64,000 nucleotides of DNA from Narthecium ossifragum (GCA_963920575.1 OY986965.1:21023047-21087046), one strand, 5' to 3'. Counted from the first letter of the stretch, positions 10,191-21,600 are shown. Translations and numbers: made by a program. Notes: generated by a model from the letters alone, not told the origin.

Positions 10191-12489
10191 TGTCGCGCCC
10201 CGACCCGCAGAGCGCAACCGGGCCGGGGACGCGAGGGGGAAGAACCTACAACTACAGCCTCAACTGGCGGAAACAGTTGAGACTACGGCCAGCTAGCGGA
10301 AACAGCTGCCAACAGGCACAAGCGGAAGCAAGCTACTACAACATCTATTAACAACTATTACAAAACGGTAATAATAGCGTTAAACAGAGTTTAGTACAAC
10401 AAGCTACAAGGGATCAACAGTCCCCAAAAAGAAACTACAACACCCACCGGGGTCTCCGCGAAGGCGCAAACAAAACCATCCTGACCCTCAGACATGGTCA
10501 GGATCCGGCGCACTGCCACGAGACGGCCGCGGGGGCAACACGGGAACAGAGCGGCCACCTGCACCTGCAACAAACACAGTTCAGGTAGGCATGAGCAACA
10601 GCTCAGCAGGGTCCTACTCTACCACCCTCGCTAAGAAGGCAAACCCAACGAACCAACCCTGAGGCCAAGTACTGAGGCTTGCCAAGGACCCCATAAATCC
10701 CGTCACTAACCCGAAGGATTCCTGTCCCAAGTACGCCCCTCCGACAACCACTGCTCAGGGGTGGGCAACTCCGACAATCTCTGACACAGGGTGGACATGA
10801 TGCTACTGGTAGGACACCCTTCCCCAAGCGGGATCTCCACACTTGGCGGAACGACCGAGGTTAGGACTACCATCTCTCAGTACTCCAAGCCACGGAGCCA
10901 ACAGGACCCCTAACTCCTGACCCAAGACTAAGCCTAGCTAGGGAATCCATCGATCTCATCGATGTTTCCCCCCCCCCCCCAGGGTTCCTGTCCAACCTAC
11001 GTCCCTCCGATAGCCACTGCTCAAAGACTGGGCTACCTCCGACGGTCCTTGACACAGGGTGGACCGGACGATACTTGTAGGACACTCTTACCGGGGTAAC
11101 GGCGTCAACCACTTAATCATTGATCACCGGAGTCCACGGGTCAACCCCACCCAGTCTAACCTAGCATGTCTAATGCACAGGAGCAGGGCAGGATATGAAT
11201 AAGTAAAGCAGTAACAAACAGCATACCAAGGGCACACCTTCGGCCCATTTATACTACTCACCCCGAGAGACATCACCCTCTCGGTTCAACCACAAAGCTA
11301 TAACATTCAAGCATGATTCATTACAGGATCAACCCCGAGGGTAAAAGCCGTAAAAACCACATACAGGCGAAGCCCCGCGGGCAAAACTCTTGAAAACCCT
11401 CTCTGCTGCTGAAGGATCGATCCTCACCAAGGGAAGGATCGATCATCCAAGCAACAGTGAGCTTCCCTCGCTGACGAGCCAAAGAAGATCGATCACTCCT
11501 CCCAGGAGGATCGATCATTCTCGGGACGAAGGGTAACCATGCTTACCCAGGCCCCATGATCGATCTCCTCCCATAAGAAGATCGATCATGTGTTGGGCGC
11601 AGCAAGCCCACACCAGAGGACCGATCCTTCTTCCCAGAAGGATCGATCACCCAAAGATGGGTTCCGGCGTGCTTCCGGCCGGAGAACCGCCGGAAAACAC
11701 AACCAAACCTCACCAAACTTGGTGGGTTGGTAGATCTGAGTACCACGAGGCTACTCAAGGCCTCAAAACCGGAAACCAACATCTCCACAAGGAGATCTAT
11801 CAAGAACAAAACCCGGATTTAAACCCTCAAAGCTAGCCGGAGTTTGGAGTGGGATCCCTACCTCCTCAGAGCAGCTTCGATCCACGAAGCCTAGCCAGGG
11901 ATCTTCCTCGCCTCGCCACGAACCCAACGAGCCTTCAAGCTCCAGGAGAGGTGGCCGGAGGAGGAAGAACGGAGGAGAGAAAGGGGCGGTCGGAACAGGG
12001 GAAGAAGCAGAGCATCCGCGGGAAAGAAGAAGAAGAGGGGAAGAAAGGAGGGGGAGGGGAAGGGGGTAAGGCCGGGGAAAGCCGGAAAAACCGCGAGAAA
12101 GGCAGAGGAGGGGAGCAAAAGTCTCCCCTCCCCTGACAGGGGAAGCGACGGCCACCGCGGTGGCCGTCCTTCGAAAGCCATCGACAAAGACTTCCAGGCA
12201 CAGGCATGATCGATCATCCTTGCATGCGGAATCGATCTTGCTAGCCACAGGATCGATCTCCACCCCCAGGTGATCGATCTTCTGAGCCCTGAAAGACAAA
12301 CTTGGGCTGGGACACAGGCCCAAGTCCAGAACCCCCAACCTCGGGTCCACCTAACCTTTCTAACAACCACAAGCACCAAACAAGGTCTGTGTGTGCACAC
12401 CCCGTGTGAAACGACCGCCAAGGCGCAATTTCCCAAATTGCCCTTGGGTCAAAAACAAGCCAAAGGAAAAAGAGGGGCAGGTCCTCACA
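10191..12489 (-). repeat. TR-GAG 3' LTR
   Basis: On the minus strand it runs TGTGAGGACC to GCGCGACA. It carries GATCGATC clusters at 11412-11660 and 12209-12280, a 12-C tract near 10969-10980, and a purine-rich plus strand at 11960-12120. ORFs inside it are repeat translations. Confidence 0.9.
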
Positions 12490-12560
12490 TCCTAAAACCC
12501 TTAAAAGAAATCTCGTCCTCGAGATTCGATCAAGGTAGGGCTCGGAAATGAAAACAACGC

Positions 12561-13889
12561 CTAGCAGGATGCTACAAAGCGGTAAAAGTTACCTCTGGAG
12601 GCGGGTGGAGCTACGGTCAGCGGGAGCGGGTGCTGAGACAGGTACTCCTGATAGGACGGCTGTACCTCGTCTGCGAAAGGGCGGTCGGGTAGGGCAAATA
12701 CATGTCCCCCACCATCCGCTCTGGCTCTGCCTCCGCTGCGGCCTGGCCCGGCTCCACCACTTTGCCCATGCCCAGCCCTGGCCTCTCCGCCTCGACCTTC
12801 CGACGGTGCCGCACCCTGCGAGCCCCGCCGCGGACAGTCCCTGCGGAAGTGCCCCGGCTGCTGACAGTGGAAACACAGCGCTGGCCCACGCTCGGACTGC
12901 TGCCCTCGGCCTCCCTCCCAGGGAGCCTGCTGAGTGGGCCCTGCTGTGAGAAGGAGCGAGTCACTCTGGTGGGACTGCTGCTGCTGGTACGGCTGCTGGC
13001 GGTACGTCTGACGCTGCTGCTGCGGGTGCGCGGACCTCCGGTGCTGGTCTCGACGGCCGTGAGAGCTCTTGAGCTGCTCATCTCCTCCTCCACCTGTCGC
13101 TGGTACTGACTGGCTAGTCCTCGGCCTCCCCTGGCAACGAGGCTCCACCGCCAATGCAGCACCCAAAACCGCGGAGTAGGTGGTCGCCTGGCGGGCGGCG
13201 ATCAACCTCCGGATCTCCTCACGGAGCCCCCTCTCGAAGTGCAGGGCTCGGGCGATGGGGTCGGCTGCCATTGGCCCAGCGTACCGGACCAAGTGCGTGA
13301 AGGTGGTGGCATACTGCTGCACCGTAAGAGAACCCTGAGTAAGACTGAGGTACTCCTCAGCCAAAGCCACCCGCGTGTTGTAGGGGAAAAACGCGTCAAG
13401 GAAAGCTGCACGAAAGCCCTCCCAGGTCAACTGCTCTCCTGCTGCTCCGGTGACCTGAACTGTACGCCACCAGTCCCGGGCATCTCCCTCGAGCTGGAGT
13501 GCCGCGAGTCTAACCCGGACGGGGTCGCTCTCGTCGAACAAGAGGTCAAGCAAACTGGTGACCCCGTCAAGCCACTCCTCGGCCGCTGACGGATCCCCGC
13601 TTCCGCCGTTGAACCTCGGCGGGTCCAACCGGCGGAACTCGAGGACCTCAGACGCTAAGGAGCGCCTGGCGACTGGTGGGGGGACCTCCCTACGGCGGAA
13701 GGGAACCTCCACCTCGCCGCCCACGGCAGAGTCTGTCTCTGTCGCTGATACGTAGGGCTGGTGCTGAGGCTCCTCAGCCTCGGGAGTCTGCCGGACGTCG
13801 CTCGCCTCAGGAGGATCGCCACGGCCCAACCCGCGAGGACTGCCAGGATGCCCTGCCATCTGTACCAACAACAGAAACGCGAGTTCCAC
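12561..13889 (-). CDS. gag: Gag polyprotein of TR-GAG retrotransposon
   Basis: An uninterrupted 442-codon frame. The likely true start is Met11 (13859), since the related chromovirus gag has AQMAG at the same point. Residues about 84-225 form the retrotransposon gag (capsid) domain, starting LEFRRLDPPRFNG and including EEWLDGV, a GDARDWW motif and the ending GLREEIRRLI. Residues 285-310 are rich in Gln and Arg. A CX2CX4HX4C zinc knuckle uses C339, C342, H347 and C352, for binding RNA. After it comes a Gly/Arg-rich stretch and VFALP, then a short tail ending before any protease motif. The related element continues from VFALP into a DSGAS protease, so this ORF is gag only. Its protein would form virus-like particles; pol functions must come from elsewhere. 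Confidence 0.9.
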   Translation of the reverse strand: MELAFLLLVQMAGHPGSPRGLGRGDPPEASDVRQTPEAEEPQHQPYVSATETDSAVGGEVEVPFRRREVPPPVARRSLASEVLEFRRLDPPRFNGGSGDPSAAEEWLDGVTSLLDLLFDESDPVRVRLAALQLEGDARDWWRTVQVTGAAGEQLTWEGFRAAFLDAFFPYNTRVALAEEYLSLTQGSLTVQQYATTFTHLVRYAGPMAADPIARALHFERGLREEIRRLIAARQATTYSAVLGAALAVEPRCQGRPRTSQSVPATGGGGDEQLKSSHGRRDQHRRSAHPQQQRQTYRQQPYQQQQSHQSDSLLLTAGPTQQAPWEGGRGQQSERGPALCFHCQQPGHFRRDCPRRGSQGAAPSEGRGGEARAGHGQSGGAGPGRSGGRARADGGGHVFALPDRPFADEVQPSYQEYLSQHPLPLTVAPPASRGNFYRFVASC

Positions 13890-14046
13890 TCGTCAAAGGC
13901 GAAACAAACAGCACTCAGCAAAGAAGATACAAGCAAACTCAGCGGAAAGTAAGCAAGCAAACAGGGATGTTCTAACTCTAGAACTACCCCAACCCATGCA
14001 CGTCTCCGCAGAGACCCGATCCAACACCCTGGGATCTACAACCTAT

Positions 14047-14058
14047 GCTCTGATAACA
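14047..14058 (-). other. Primer-binding site, initiator tRNA-Met type
   Basis: On the minus strand TGTTATCAGAGC lies three bases inside the 5' LTR. It differs by one base from TGGTATCAGAGC, the usual plant LTR-element site pairing with initiator tRNA-Met. The sister elements at 34341-34352 and 62434-62445 keep the exact form. Confidence 0.8.
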
Positions 14059-14061
14059 AGC

Positions 14062-16358
14062 TGTCGCGCCCCGACCCGCAGAGCGCAACCGGGCCGGGGA
14101 CGCGAGGGGGAAGAACCTACAACTACAGCCTCAACTGGCGGAAACAGTTGAGACTACGGCCAGCTGGCGGAAACAGCTGCCAACAGGCACAAGCGGAAGC
14201 AAGCTATTACAACATCTATTAACAACTATTACAAAACGGTAATAATAGCGTTAAACAGAGTTTAGTACAACAAGCTACAAGGGATCAACAGTCCCCAAAA
14301 AGAAACTACAACACCCACCGGGGTCTCCGCGAAGGCGCAAACAAAACCATCCTAACCCTCAGACATGGTCAGGATCCGGCGCACTGCCACGAGACGGCCG
14401 CGGGGGCAACACGGGAACAGAGCGGGCACCTGCACCTGCAACAAAAACAGTCCAGGTATGCATGAGCAACAGCTCAGCAGGGTCCTACTCTACCACCCTC
14501 GCTAAGAAGGCAAACCCAACGAACCAACCCTGAGGCCAAGTACTGAGGCTTGCCAAGGACCCCATAAATCCCGTCACTAACCCGAAGGATTCCTGTCCCA
14601 AGTACGCCCCTCCGACAACCACTGCTCAGGGGTGGGCAACTCCGACAATCCCTGACACAGGGTGGACATGATGCTACTGGTAGGACACCCTTCCCCAAGC
14701 GGGATCTCCACACTTGGCGGAACGACCGAGGTTAGGACTACCATCTCTCAGTACTCCAAGCCACGGAGCCAACAGGACCCCTAACTCCTGACCCAAGACT
14801 AAGACTAGCCAGGGAATCCATCGATCTCATCGATGTTTCCCCCCCCCCCAGGGTTCCTGTCCAACCTACGTCCCTCCGATAGCCACTGCTCAAAGACTGG
14901 GCTACCTCCGACGGTCCTTGACATAGGGTGGACCGGACGATACTTGTAGGACACCCTTACCGGGGTAACGGCGTCAACCACTTAATCATTGATCACCGGA
15001 GTCCACGGGTCAACCCCACCCAGTCTAACCTAGCATGTCTAATGCACAGGAGCAGAGCAGGATATGAATAAGTAAAGCAGTAACAAACAGCATACCAAGG
15101 GCACACCTTCGGCCCATTTATACTACTCACCCCGAGAGACATCACCCTCTCGGTTCAACCACAAAACTATAACATTCAAGCATGATTCATTACAGGATCA
15201 ACCCCGAGGGTAAAAGCCGTAAAAACCACATACATGCGAAGCCCCGCGGGCAAAACTCTTGAAAACCCTCTCTGCTGCTGAAGGATCGATCCTCACCAAG
15301 GGAAGGATCGATCATCCAAGCAACAGTGAGCTTCCCTCGCTGACGAGCCAAAGAAGATCGATCACTCCTCCCAGGAGGATCGATCATTCTCGGGACGAAG
15401 GGTAACCATGCTTACCCAGGCCCCATGATCGATCTCCTCCCATAAGAAGATCGATCATGTGCTGGGCGCAGCAAGCCCACACCAGAGGACCGATCCTTCC
15501 TCCCAGAAGGATCGATCACCCAAAGATGGGTTCCGGCGTGCTTCCGGCCGGAGAACCGCCGGAAAACACAACCAAACCTCACCAAACTTGGTGGGTTGGT
15601 AGATCTGAGTACCACGAGGCTACTCAAGGCCTCAAAACCGGAAACCAACATCTCCACAAGGAGATCTATCAAGAACAAAACCCGGATTTAAACCCTCAAA
15701 GCTAGCCGGAGTTTGGAGTGGGATCCCTACCTCCTCAGAGCAGCTTCGATCCACGAAGCCTAGCTAGGGATCTTCCTCGCCTCGCCACGAACCCAACGAG
15801 CCTTCAAGCTCCAGGAGAGGTGGCCGGAGGAGGAAGAACGGAGGAGAGAAAGGGGCGGTCGGAACAGGGGAAGAAGCAGAGCATCCGCGGGAAAGAAGAA
15901 GAAGAGGGGAAGAAAGGAGGGGGAGGGGAAGGGGGTAAGGCCGGGGAAAGCCGGAAAAACCGCGGGAAAGGCAAAGGAGGGGAGCAAAAGTCTCCCCTCC
16001 CCTGACAGGGGAAGCGACGGCCACCGCGGTGGCCGTCCTTCGAAAGCCACCGACAAAGACTTCCAGGCACAGGCATGATCGATCATCCTTGCATGCGGGA
16101 TCGATCTTGCTAGCCACAGGATCGATCTCCACCCCCAGGTGATCGATCTTCTGAGCCTCGAAAGACAAACTTGGGCTGGGACACAGGCCCAAGTCCAGAA
16201 CCCCCAACCTCGGGTCCACCTAACCTTTCTAACAACCACAAGCACCAAACAAGGTCTGTGTATGAACACCCCGTGTGAAACGACCGCCAAGGCGCAATTT
16301 CCCAAATTGCCCTTGGGTCAAAAACAAGCCAAAGGAAAAAGAGGGGCAGGTCCTCACA
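14062..16358 (-). repeat. TR-GAG 5' LTR
   Basis: Nearly identical to the partner LTR 10191-12489. On the minus strand it runs TGTGAGGACC to GGGGCGCGACA. GATCGATC clusters lie at 15283-15530 and 16078-16150. Confidence 0.9.
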
Positions 16359-16363
16359 AGTCG

Positions 16364-16694
16364 TCCCTCTCTTTACAACGAAGCGCTTCAACGCTGAACA
16401 ACACGGCGTAGGATCCAGGGTGGTACGTAACTTTTTCTAAAACAAATATTGAGACTGGAATGCTAGGCAAATTCTACACCTCAATCAGAATAGTTATATC
16501 CAACTACACACCAACCTCAAGAGTACAGTAATTCAATCTAATACAATCACGCCCTAAACTTTGCTACCCATCCTCGGTCCTAGAGTTAAACCCGAGCTAC
16601 CCTAGAGTCTCGGATCGGCGATCAACGCATTGCCCCACCTAACCTGATATGCCTCTAATGCATACAGAGTATGTACCTATACAAGCATCTAGCC
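16364..16694 (-). mobile_element. Outer minus-strand gypsy LTR, segment 3
   Basis: The old LTR resumes directly after the TR-GAG target repeat. It aligns with the sister LTR at about 45830-46115, sharing the phrases around ACACGGCGTAGGATCCAGGGTGG and CTCGGATCGGCGATCAACGC. It stops where another LTR begins. Confidence 0.6.
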
Positions 16695-19045
16695 TGTCGC
16701 ACCCCGGCCCGGAAGACCCACCCGAACCGGGACACGAGGGGGGGGGGGGTTCCTAGATCTACTAACAGCAACTGACGGAAACAGTTACAACAAGCAGTTA
16801 GAGGACAGAAGTAAATCTAACATCTGCTATTACAAAGCTGTACATACATCAGAGTTACATCAAAATTTACATAAATAGTCCTCATGTACAAAAGAAAGGC
16901 ATACAACAGTATAAACAGGCAACAATCAAGGGCATACCTTCAGCCCATTTATACTAAACATTCCCGAGGTTCATGACTCCCTCGGTTAACCACAAAGCGA
17001 TAAAGGGCATACAGTCATCCCATTTATTCTACACAATCCCGAGAGTCATCACACTTCCGGTTCAACCACAAAGCGGTAACAGACAGCAGTTTATAGCAAT
17101 ATCACTAAACATGCCATTACATCGGTAAACAAACTATCAAGGCAAGCCCCGCGGGCAAAACCACCAAAACCGCATTCTGGTAGATGTCACTATATGCCAT
17201 ATCACCATATGAGTTCAACAAGTTAAGCTACAATATTATAAAGAATCCAAATTGATTCTTTAACAACAATCGGCAATGCCGTTATACAATAGCCTTCAAT
17301 GCACTCTGGCACCCGACTGGTTAAGGTTCCACAATTATCTCGCGGATAACTAATTTACAAGTACAACGATAATTCTACCAACTAAGTTACCCAAACATCC
17401 AAGCAATTAATGAAACAACCATTTTACACTACTGCCCCCGGCACACGCCGACAATCAGTTGGGCTATACTAAAGCAGTAGGGCACACTATCAACTCATTT
17501 ATTCGATATAGTACAAACAAATCTTACAGTGGAAAAACCTTAACATAAAACTCTTCCAAGAATCCATCAAATCCAAAGAGGGTCAATGGGTAGTACTAAA
17601 CATGCATCAACATGATATACTAAGGTATCGAGTCGATTAGGAGACAATTGATCGAAAAAATCGAAGAAATCGATCAGAATCGATAAACGCATAAATTAAC
17701 TCAAAAATATGCGTCTCCAATCAAATCCATTGAAATCTCAGGTAAAACATCATGCTTGTCTTTAAATATCGTTTGGAAGGACGTGCAAGAGATCCGATTT
17801 GAAAAGAAATCAAAATCACGAAGATCCAAATCATACATGGCAAACAACATATAAGACATCGATCTTTTTACCTAAGAAGGGTAAGAAGATCGATCTTCTA
17901 TTTACGTCCACTTTGTAAATGAGGAGATCGATCTTCCCTCACAAAAAGATTGATCTTCCTTAAGAGAACGTTCTGTCTGGGAAAAATGGATCGATCATTC
18001 TTCCTAAGAAGATCGATCTTACCCAAGAGGGCATTCTGTCTGGGAAAAAGGGGATTGATCTTCCTTTCCAAGAAGGAAGATCTTCCCCAAGAGAGCATCT
18101 TGTCTGGGAAAAAGGGGATCGATCTTCCTTCACAAGAGCACCTTCTGTCATAGAAGGGATCGATCTTCTTAGCACAAGAAGATTGATCTTCTTCAGACGA
18201 GACAGAACACCAACAAAGAAAAGATCGATCCTTCATACATCGGCTGGTACAGTGAATAGTACTGAAAACCAAATTTCTTAGATTCAATCTAGCAAAACCA
18301 AACCGAATCAAACCAAACTTAGGAGGGATGTGCAATTGATGGCGGGGAACTTAATGACACTAAAAAATCCAAATTTCGACTGTTAAATTCCAGATCCAAG
18401 CCGAAATAGCCGAAAATCGATGAAACTGCGAGAAATACAGAATTCGGCCGATAGAATACGAAATTGACGAAGTAGAAGTGTTCTAAACACTCTATTACAC
18501 TATCCTATCAAGTTACATACCCTTTCAATAAATATAAACACATCAAAACCACAAAACATCAATCCTAGGGAAACAAATCCATAGGAATTGGGTAGAAGCA
18601 CCTACATGTATAAACGTGCAGGCGATCTACAATATCCTCCACTCCGATCGTCACGGATCCGCGCTGAAAAACCGCAACCCAAGCACCAGCTGGCAGCCAA
18701 GGGGAGAGAGAAGGAGAGAAAGAGAAAGAGAAGGGAAGAGAGAGAAAAGAGAAAGGGGTATGTATAGAGATGAAACGATCTCGGCCGTTCAATTTGATCT
18801 TTCCCGATCGAGCTCCGATCTTCAGATTAGAAGCACCCCTAGCTAGTCAATCACATTCATCAATTCAATCTAGTGTGTATAACGTGGGTGTAAAAGTGAC
18901 CGCCATGGTGCAATTTTACCAAATTTCCCCTAGGGACCAAAATGTCAATACGATTGCTCGATCGTACCCGATGTGGAACCAAACCAACAGAAAAACGGCC
19001 CTCGCCCTACGCGGCCGAGCCAGGTTAGAGGAACGTGTCCTCACA
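16695..19045 (-). mobile_element. Minus-strand gypsy LTR, no matching target duplication
   Basis: This begins TGTCGCACCCCGGCCC and ends GTGTCCTCACA, 2351 bp, with a 12-G tract near 16740. The first 215 bases resemble the LTR at 7488-9814 in reverse; after about 16911 it resembles the LTR at 31301. GATCGATC-type repeats fill 17860-18235. The bases either side (tagcc before, gaatg after) do not match. It may be a chimera formed by recombination with the outer LTR that starts at 3913. No coding sequence was found. Confidence 0.65.
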
Positions 19046-19299
19046 GAATGGGTTGAGCAGCCATTCAACATGCGTCTATGAAACTGCTGATAAGCCCCAT
19101 GATGGTCCGCTGACTAAGAATGAACAAAAAGTCATGGACGCGGTAGTCACGGCCGAGAACATTGATGCGTTCACTGGAAATGAAGGCAAGACGGAGCAGA
19201 TGGCCACAAATCGGTGAAGAGGACGCTGATAAAGGGGCAAGGGCCACTAAAGATGTCGTCAAATATAGTGTCATCCACCTGAGCACTAAGTTGAACCTG
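19046..19299 (-). other. Inner side of right inverted arm, no recognisable gene
   Basis: This is the counterpart of 3541-3900 but with unrelated sequence. A plus-strand frame from 19035 to 19217 is open (60 codons), but it starts inside the LTR and shows no family motif. It is most likely internal DNA of the long-TIR transposon. Confidence 0.3.
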
Positions 19300-19543
19300 T
19301 TAAACACGGGCACAAAAATTTACAAACACACGCAAAAATCAAATAATGCGGAATTACATGCGTGTATAAAAAACTACACGTATAAATAGGCGTGTATAAA
19401 TAAGCAAGTATTGCAGTGTTACTATGCCTCGTACTATCGGCTAATGGCATCATGCCACGTGGACGCGAAGAGCCTCACCTACCAGTCAAACCAACTCATC
19501 ACCATCACATCCCATTGCATTTAATGCGACATGTTTTTTTTTT
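19300..19543 (-). repeat. Right inverted arm of long-TIR transposon, inner part
   Basis: Its reverse complement matches 3292-3540 and 1790-1841, sharing GTGGCATGATGCCATT, ACGTGTAGTTTTxTATACAC and TGTTTGTAAATTTTTGTG. It runs into a poly-T tract at 19534, where another element is inserted. Confidence 0.55.
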
Positions 19544-19754
19544 GGAGACTTGTCAAAAGGGTCTAAAAAAACGCCCTCCTATAACACCAAAATAGGTCCC
19601 CATATCACTATTGGACCAAAATGCCCCCCTATAACACCCCCTATATCCCCCCTAGCCCCCACCCCAATTCCCCCCCCCCCTTCCCCCCGCCACTGGCCTC
19701 CCCAGCACCCCCCGTCGGCGCCCCGCAGCCCCCCCCCCCCCCCGCGCCGCCAGA

Positions 19755-20340
19755 TCTCGCCGTCACTTCCTTCCCCGGGCTCCCCGTCGCTACCACCTCC
19801 TTCCCCGGCTCCCCGTCACCAAGCCCCGGCCAGCTCGCTGCCATCCGATCCAGTCGGATCTTTCCTTCCTCGGCTCCCCGCCGCCGCCACCTCCTTCTGA
19901 GGCTCTGCGTCGCCGCCAGATCTCGCCGTCACCTCCTTCCCCAGGCTCCCCGTCGCCAAGCCCCCGCCAGCTCGCCGCCGTCAAATCCAGTCGGGTCCCT
20001 CCTTCTCCGATTCCCAGTCGCCACCACCTCGTTCCCAGGCTCTACGTCGCCGCCAGATCTAGCCGTCACCTCCTTCCCCGGCTCCCCGTCGCCGCCAGAT
20101 CTCGCTGTCACCTACTTCCTCGAGCTCCCTATCGCCAAGCCCCGCCAGCTCGCCGCCGTTCAATCCAGTCGAATCTTTCCTTCCCCGGCTCTCCGTCGCC
20201 GCCACCTCCTTTCCAGGCTCCACCTCGATGCCAGATCTGGCCGTCACCTCCTTCCCCGGGCTCCCCCTCGCCAAGCCCCCGCCAACTTGCCGCCATCCGA
20301 TCCAGTCCGTCGCCAAGCCCCTGTCAACCTCTCCTCCGTC
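19755..20340 (+). repeat. GC-rich degenerate tandem repeat
   Basis: Phrases such as CCAGATCTCGCCGTCACCTCC and CCCCGGCTCCCCGTCGCC recur every 50-120 bases. They create a 315-codon open frame that is Ser/Pro/Arg-rich and low in complexity. It reads as repeat expansion of a captured GC-rich fragment; I do not call a protein. Confidence 0.6.
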
Positions 20341-20347
20341 GATCTCC

Positions 20348-20476
20348 GTCGCCACCAGCTCTGGTCGTCTCAAGTTACTTTCCAAGCCCGTCGCCGCCAG
20401 ATCTGGTCGTCTCAAGTTACTTTCCAAGCCCCGTTGCTGCCAGATATGGTCGTCTCAAGTTACTTTCCAAGCCCCG
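20348..20476 (+). repeat. Three 43-bp tandem repeats
   Basis: Three consecutive units share CAGATCTGGTCGTCTCAAGT and end in TACTTTCCAAGCCCC. Each holds one AAGTTACTTTCC motif, the same motif that fills the array immediately downstream. Confidence 0.85.
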
Positions 20477-20638
20477 TTACCAAACCCTCATCGTCGTCGC
20501 CAAGCCCCATCTATGTTGATGATCCCGAGCCCGAGATCCCCGTCGCGATGGTCGCAACATGCTTCTAGGACGACAAGGCAGCAGTGGGTGTCGCCTTTCT
20601 TTTCTTTTTTTTTCCTTTTTTTTTTGAAAAGTAAATAG

Positions 20639-21400
20639 TGACTCTTTCATGCTAGTTACTTTTCACTATTGGCAATCAAATCCAAAAATTTTGTGATGCC
20701 TAACGTTGTAAGTTACTTTCCACAATCATATAAGTTACTTTTCACGATTTTATTAGTTACTTTTCATAATTATAGTAGTTACTTTCCATATTTGTTTTTG
20801 TGGTAGTTACTTTCCACAATTCTGGTAAGTTACTTGAGTTACTTTTCACGATTTCATCATCGAGAACTCAAGTCACTTTCCATCTGCTTTATGGAAAGTA
20901 ACTTGTAATAATTGTGGATAATAATGTAATAATTGTGCAAAGTAACTCAAGTCACTTTCCATTAATTAAATTTGGAAAGTAACTTACAAACTTTTCACGA
21001 TTTCATCATCGAGACTCAAGTTACTTTCCGCTAATTACTTTCCATTGGTTTAATCTGGAAAGTAACTCAAGTTATTTTTCACGATTTCATCATCGAGAGC
21101 TCAAGTAACTTTCCGTAATTGTGGTAAGTTACTTTCCACGGTACTTTAGAACATATTATGGAAAATAACTTGTAATAATTATGGATAGCTTCCATTAATT
21201 TAATTTGGAAAGTAACTCACAAACTTTCCATGATTTCATTATCGAAATCCAAGTTACTTTCCACTAGTTACTTTCTATTGGTTTAATCTGGAAAGTAACT
21301 CATGTTATTTTCAACGATTTCATCACCAAGAGCTCAAATTACTTTTCGTAATCGTGGAGAGTAACTTACTTTCCGTAATCGTGAAAAGTAAATTACTTTT
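20639..21400. repeat. AAGTTACTTTCC / GGAAAGTAACTT array
   Basis: More than 25 copies of AGTTACTTTCC or its complement, at irregular spacing and in both orientations, often with ACGATTTCATCATCGAGA between them. Neighbouring inverted copies could form hairpins. A second array of the same motif fills 48190-49260. Confidence 0.85.
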
Positions 21401-21600
21401 CACTGGGAATACGAACAGTCATTGGAATATGAACAGTCACTGGGTATATGAACAGTCAATATGAAGGGAATATATATTGAAAAACTTGGAATGGCATTTT
21501 AGTAATAAAGAAATATATTATGGTCTAAATGCCTTGAGAAAAAGGTATCCGATATTTTAGACAAATATTTCCTTCTCATATTTCTAAATGTCAATTAATT

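Larger units (their letters stand above)
10191..16358 (-). mobile_element. Complete TR-GAG element, target duplication agtcg
   Basis: An intact non-autonomous LTR retrotransposon, read on the minus strand. LTRs are 14062-16358 (5') and 10191-12489 (3'), 2297 and 2299 bp. By hand count they differ at about 26 positions plus a poly-C length change, near 1.1%, so the insertion is young. The flanking duplication agtcg is perfect (10186-10190 and 16359-16363). The internal region is only about 1.57 kb: a primer site next to the 5' LTR, one gag ORF with a zinc knuckle, then a short stretch before the 3' LTR. There is no protease, reverse transcriptase, RNase H or integrase. This matches the TR-GAG class of gag-only non-autonomous elements. 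Confidence 0.92.
19544..21600 (+). mobile_element. Non-autonomous element with pseudo-coding DNA and AAGTTACTTTCC array
   Basis: About 2.06 kb splits the right inverted arm at a poly-T tract. Parts in order: AT-rich end with repeated 'ACCAAAATGCCCCCCTATAACACC' type phrases (19550-19660); a C-rich, Pro/Ser-coding tandem stretch (19660-20340); three 43-bp repeats (20348-20476); an array of AAGTTACTTTCC in both orientations (20639-21400); and an end (21480-21595) whose reverse complement matches the start of the element at 44445, sharing ATATTTGTCT and GGATACCTTTTTCT. The structure fits a Mutator-like element that has captured host DNA. Exact termini and target repeat are unresolved. Confidence 0.5.

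Noticed and set aside
19621..20568. 315-codon plus-strand frame rich in Pro, Ser and Arg
   Set aside because: It is a translation of a GC-rich tandem repeat without start context or domain; recorded as a repeat.
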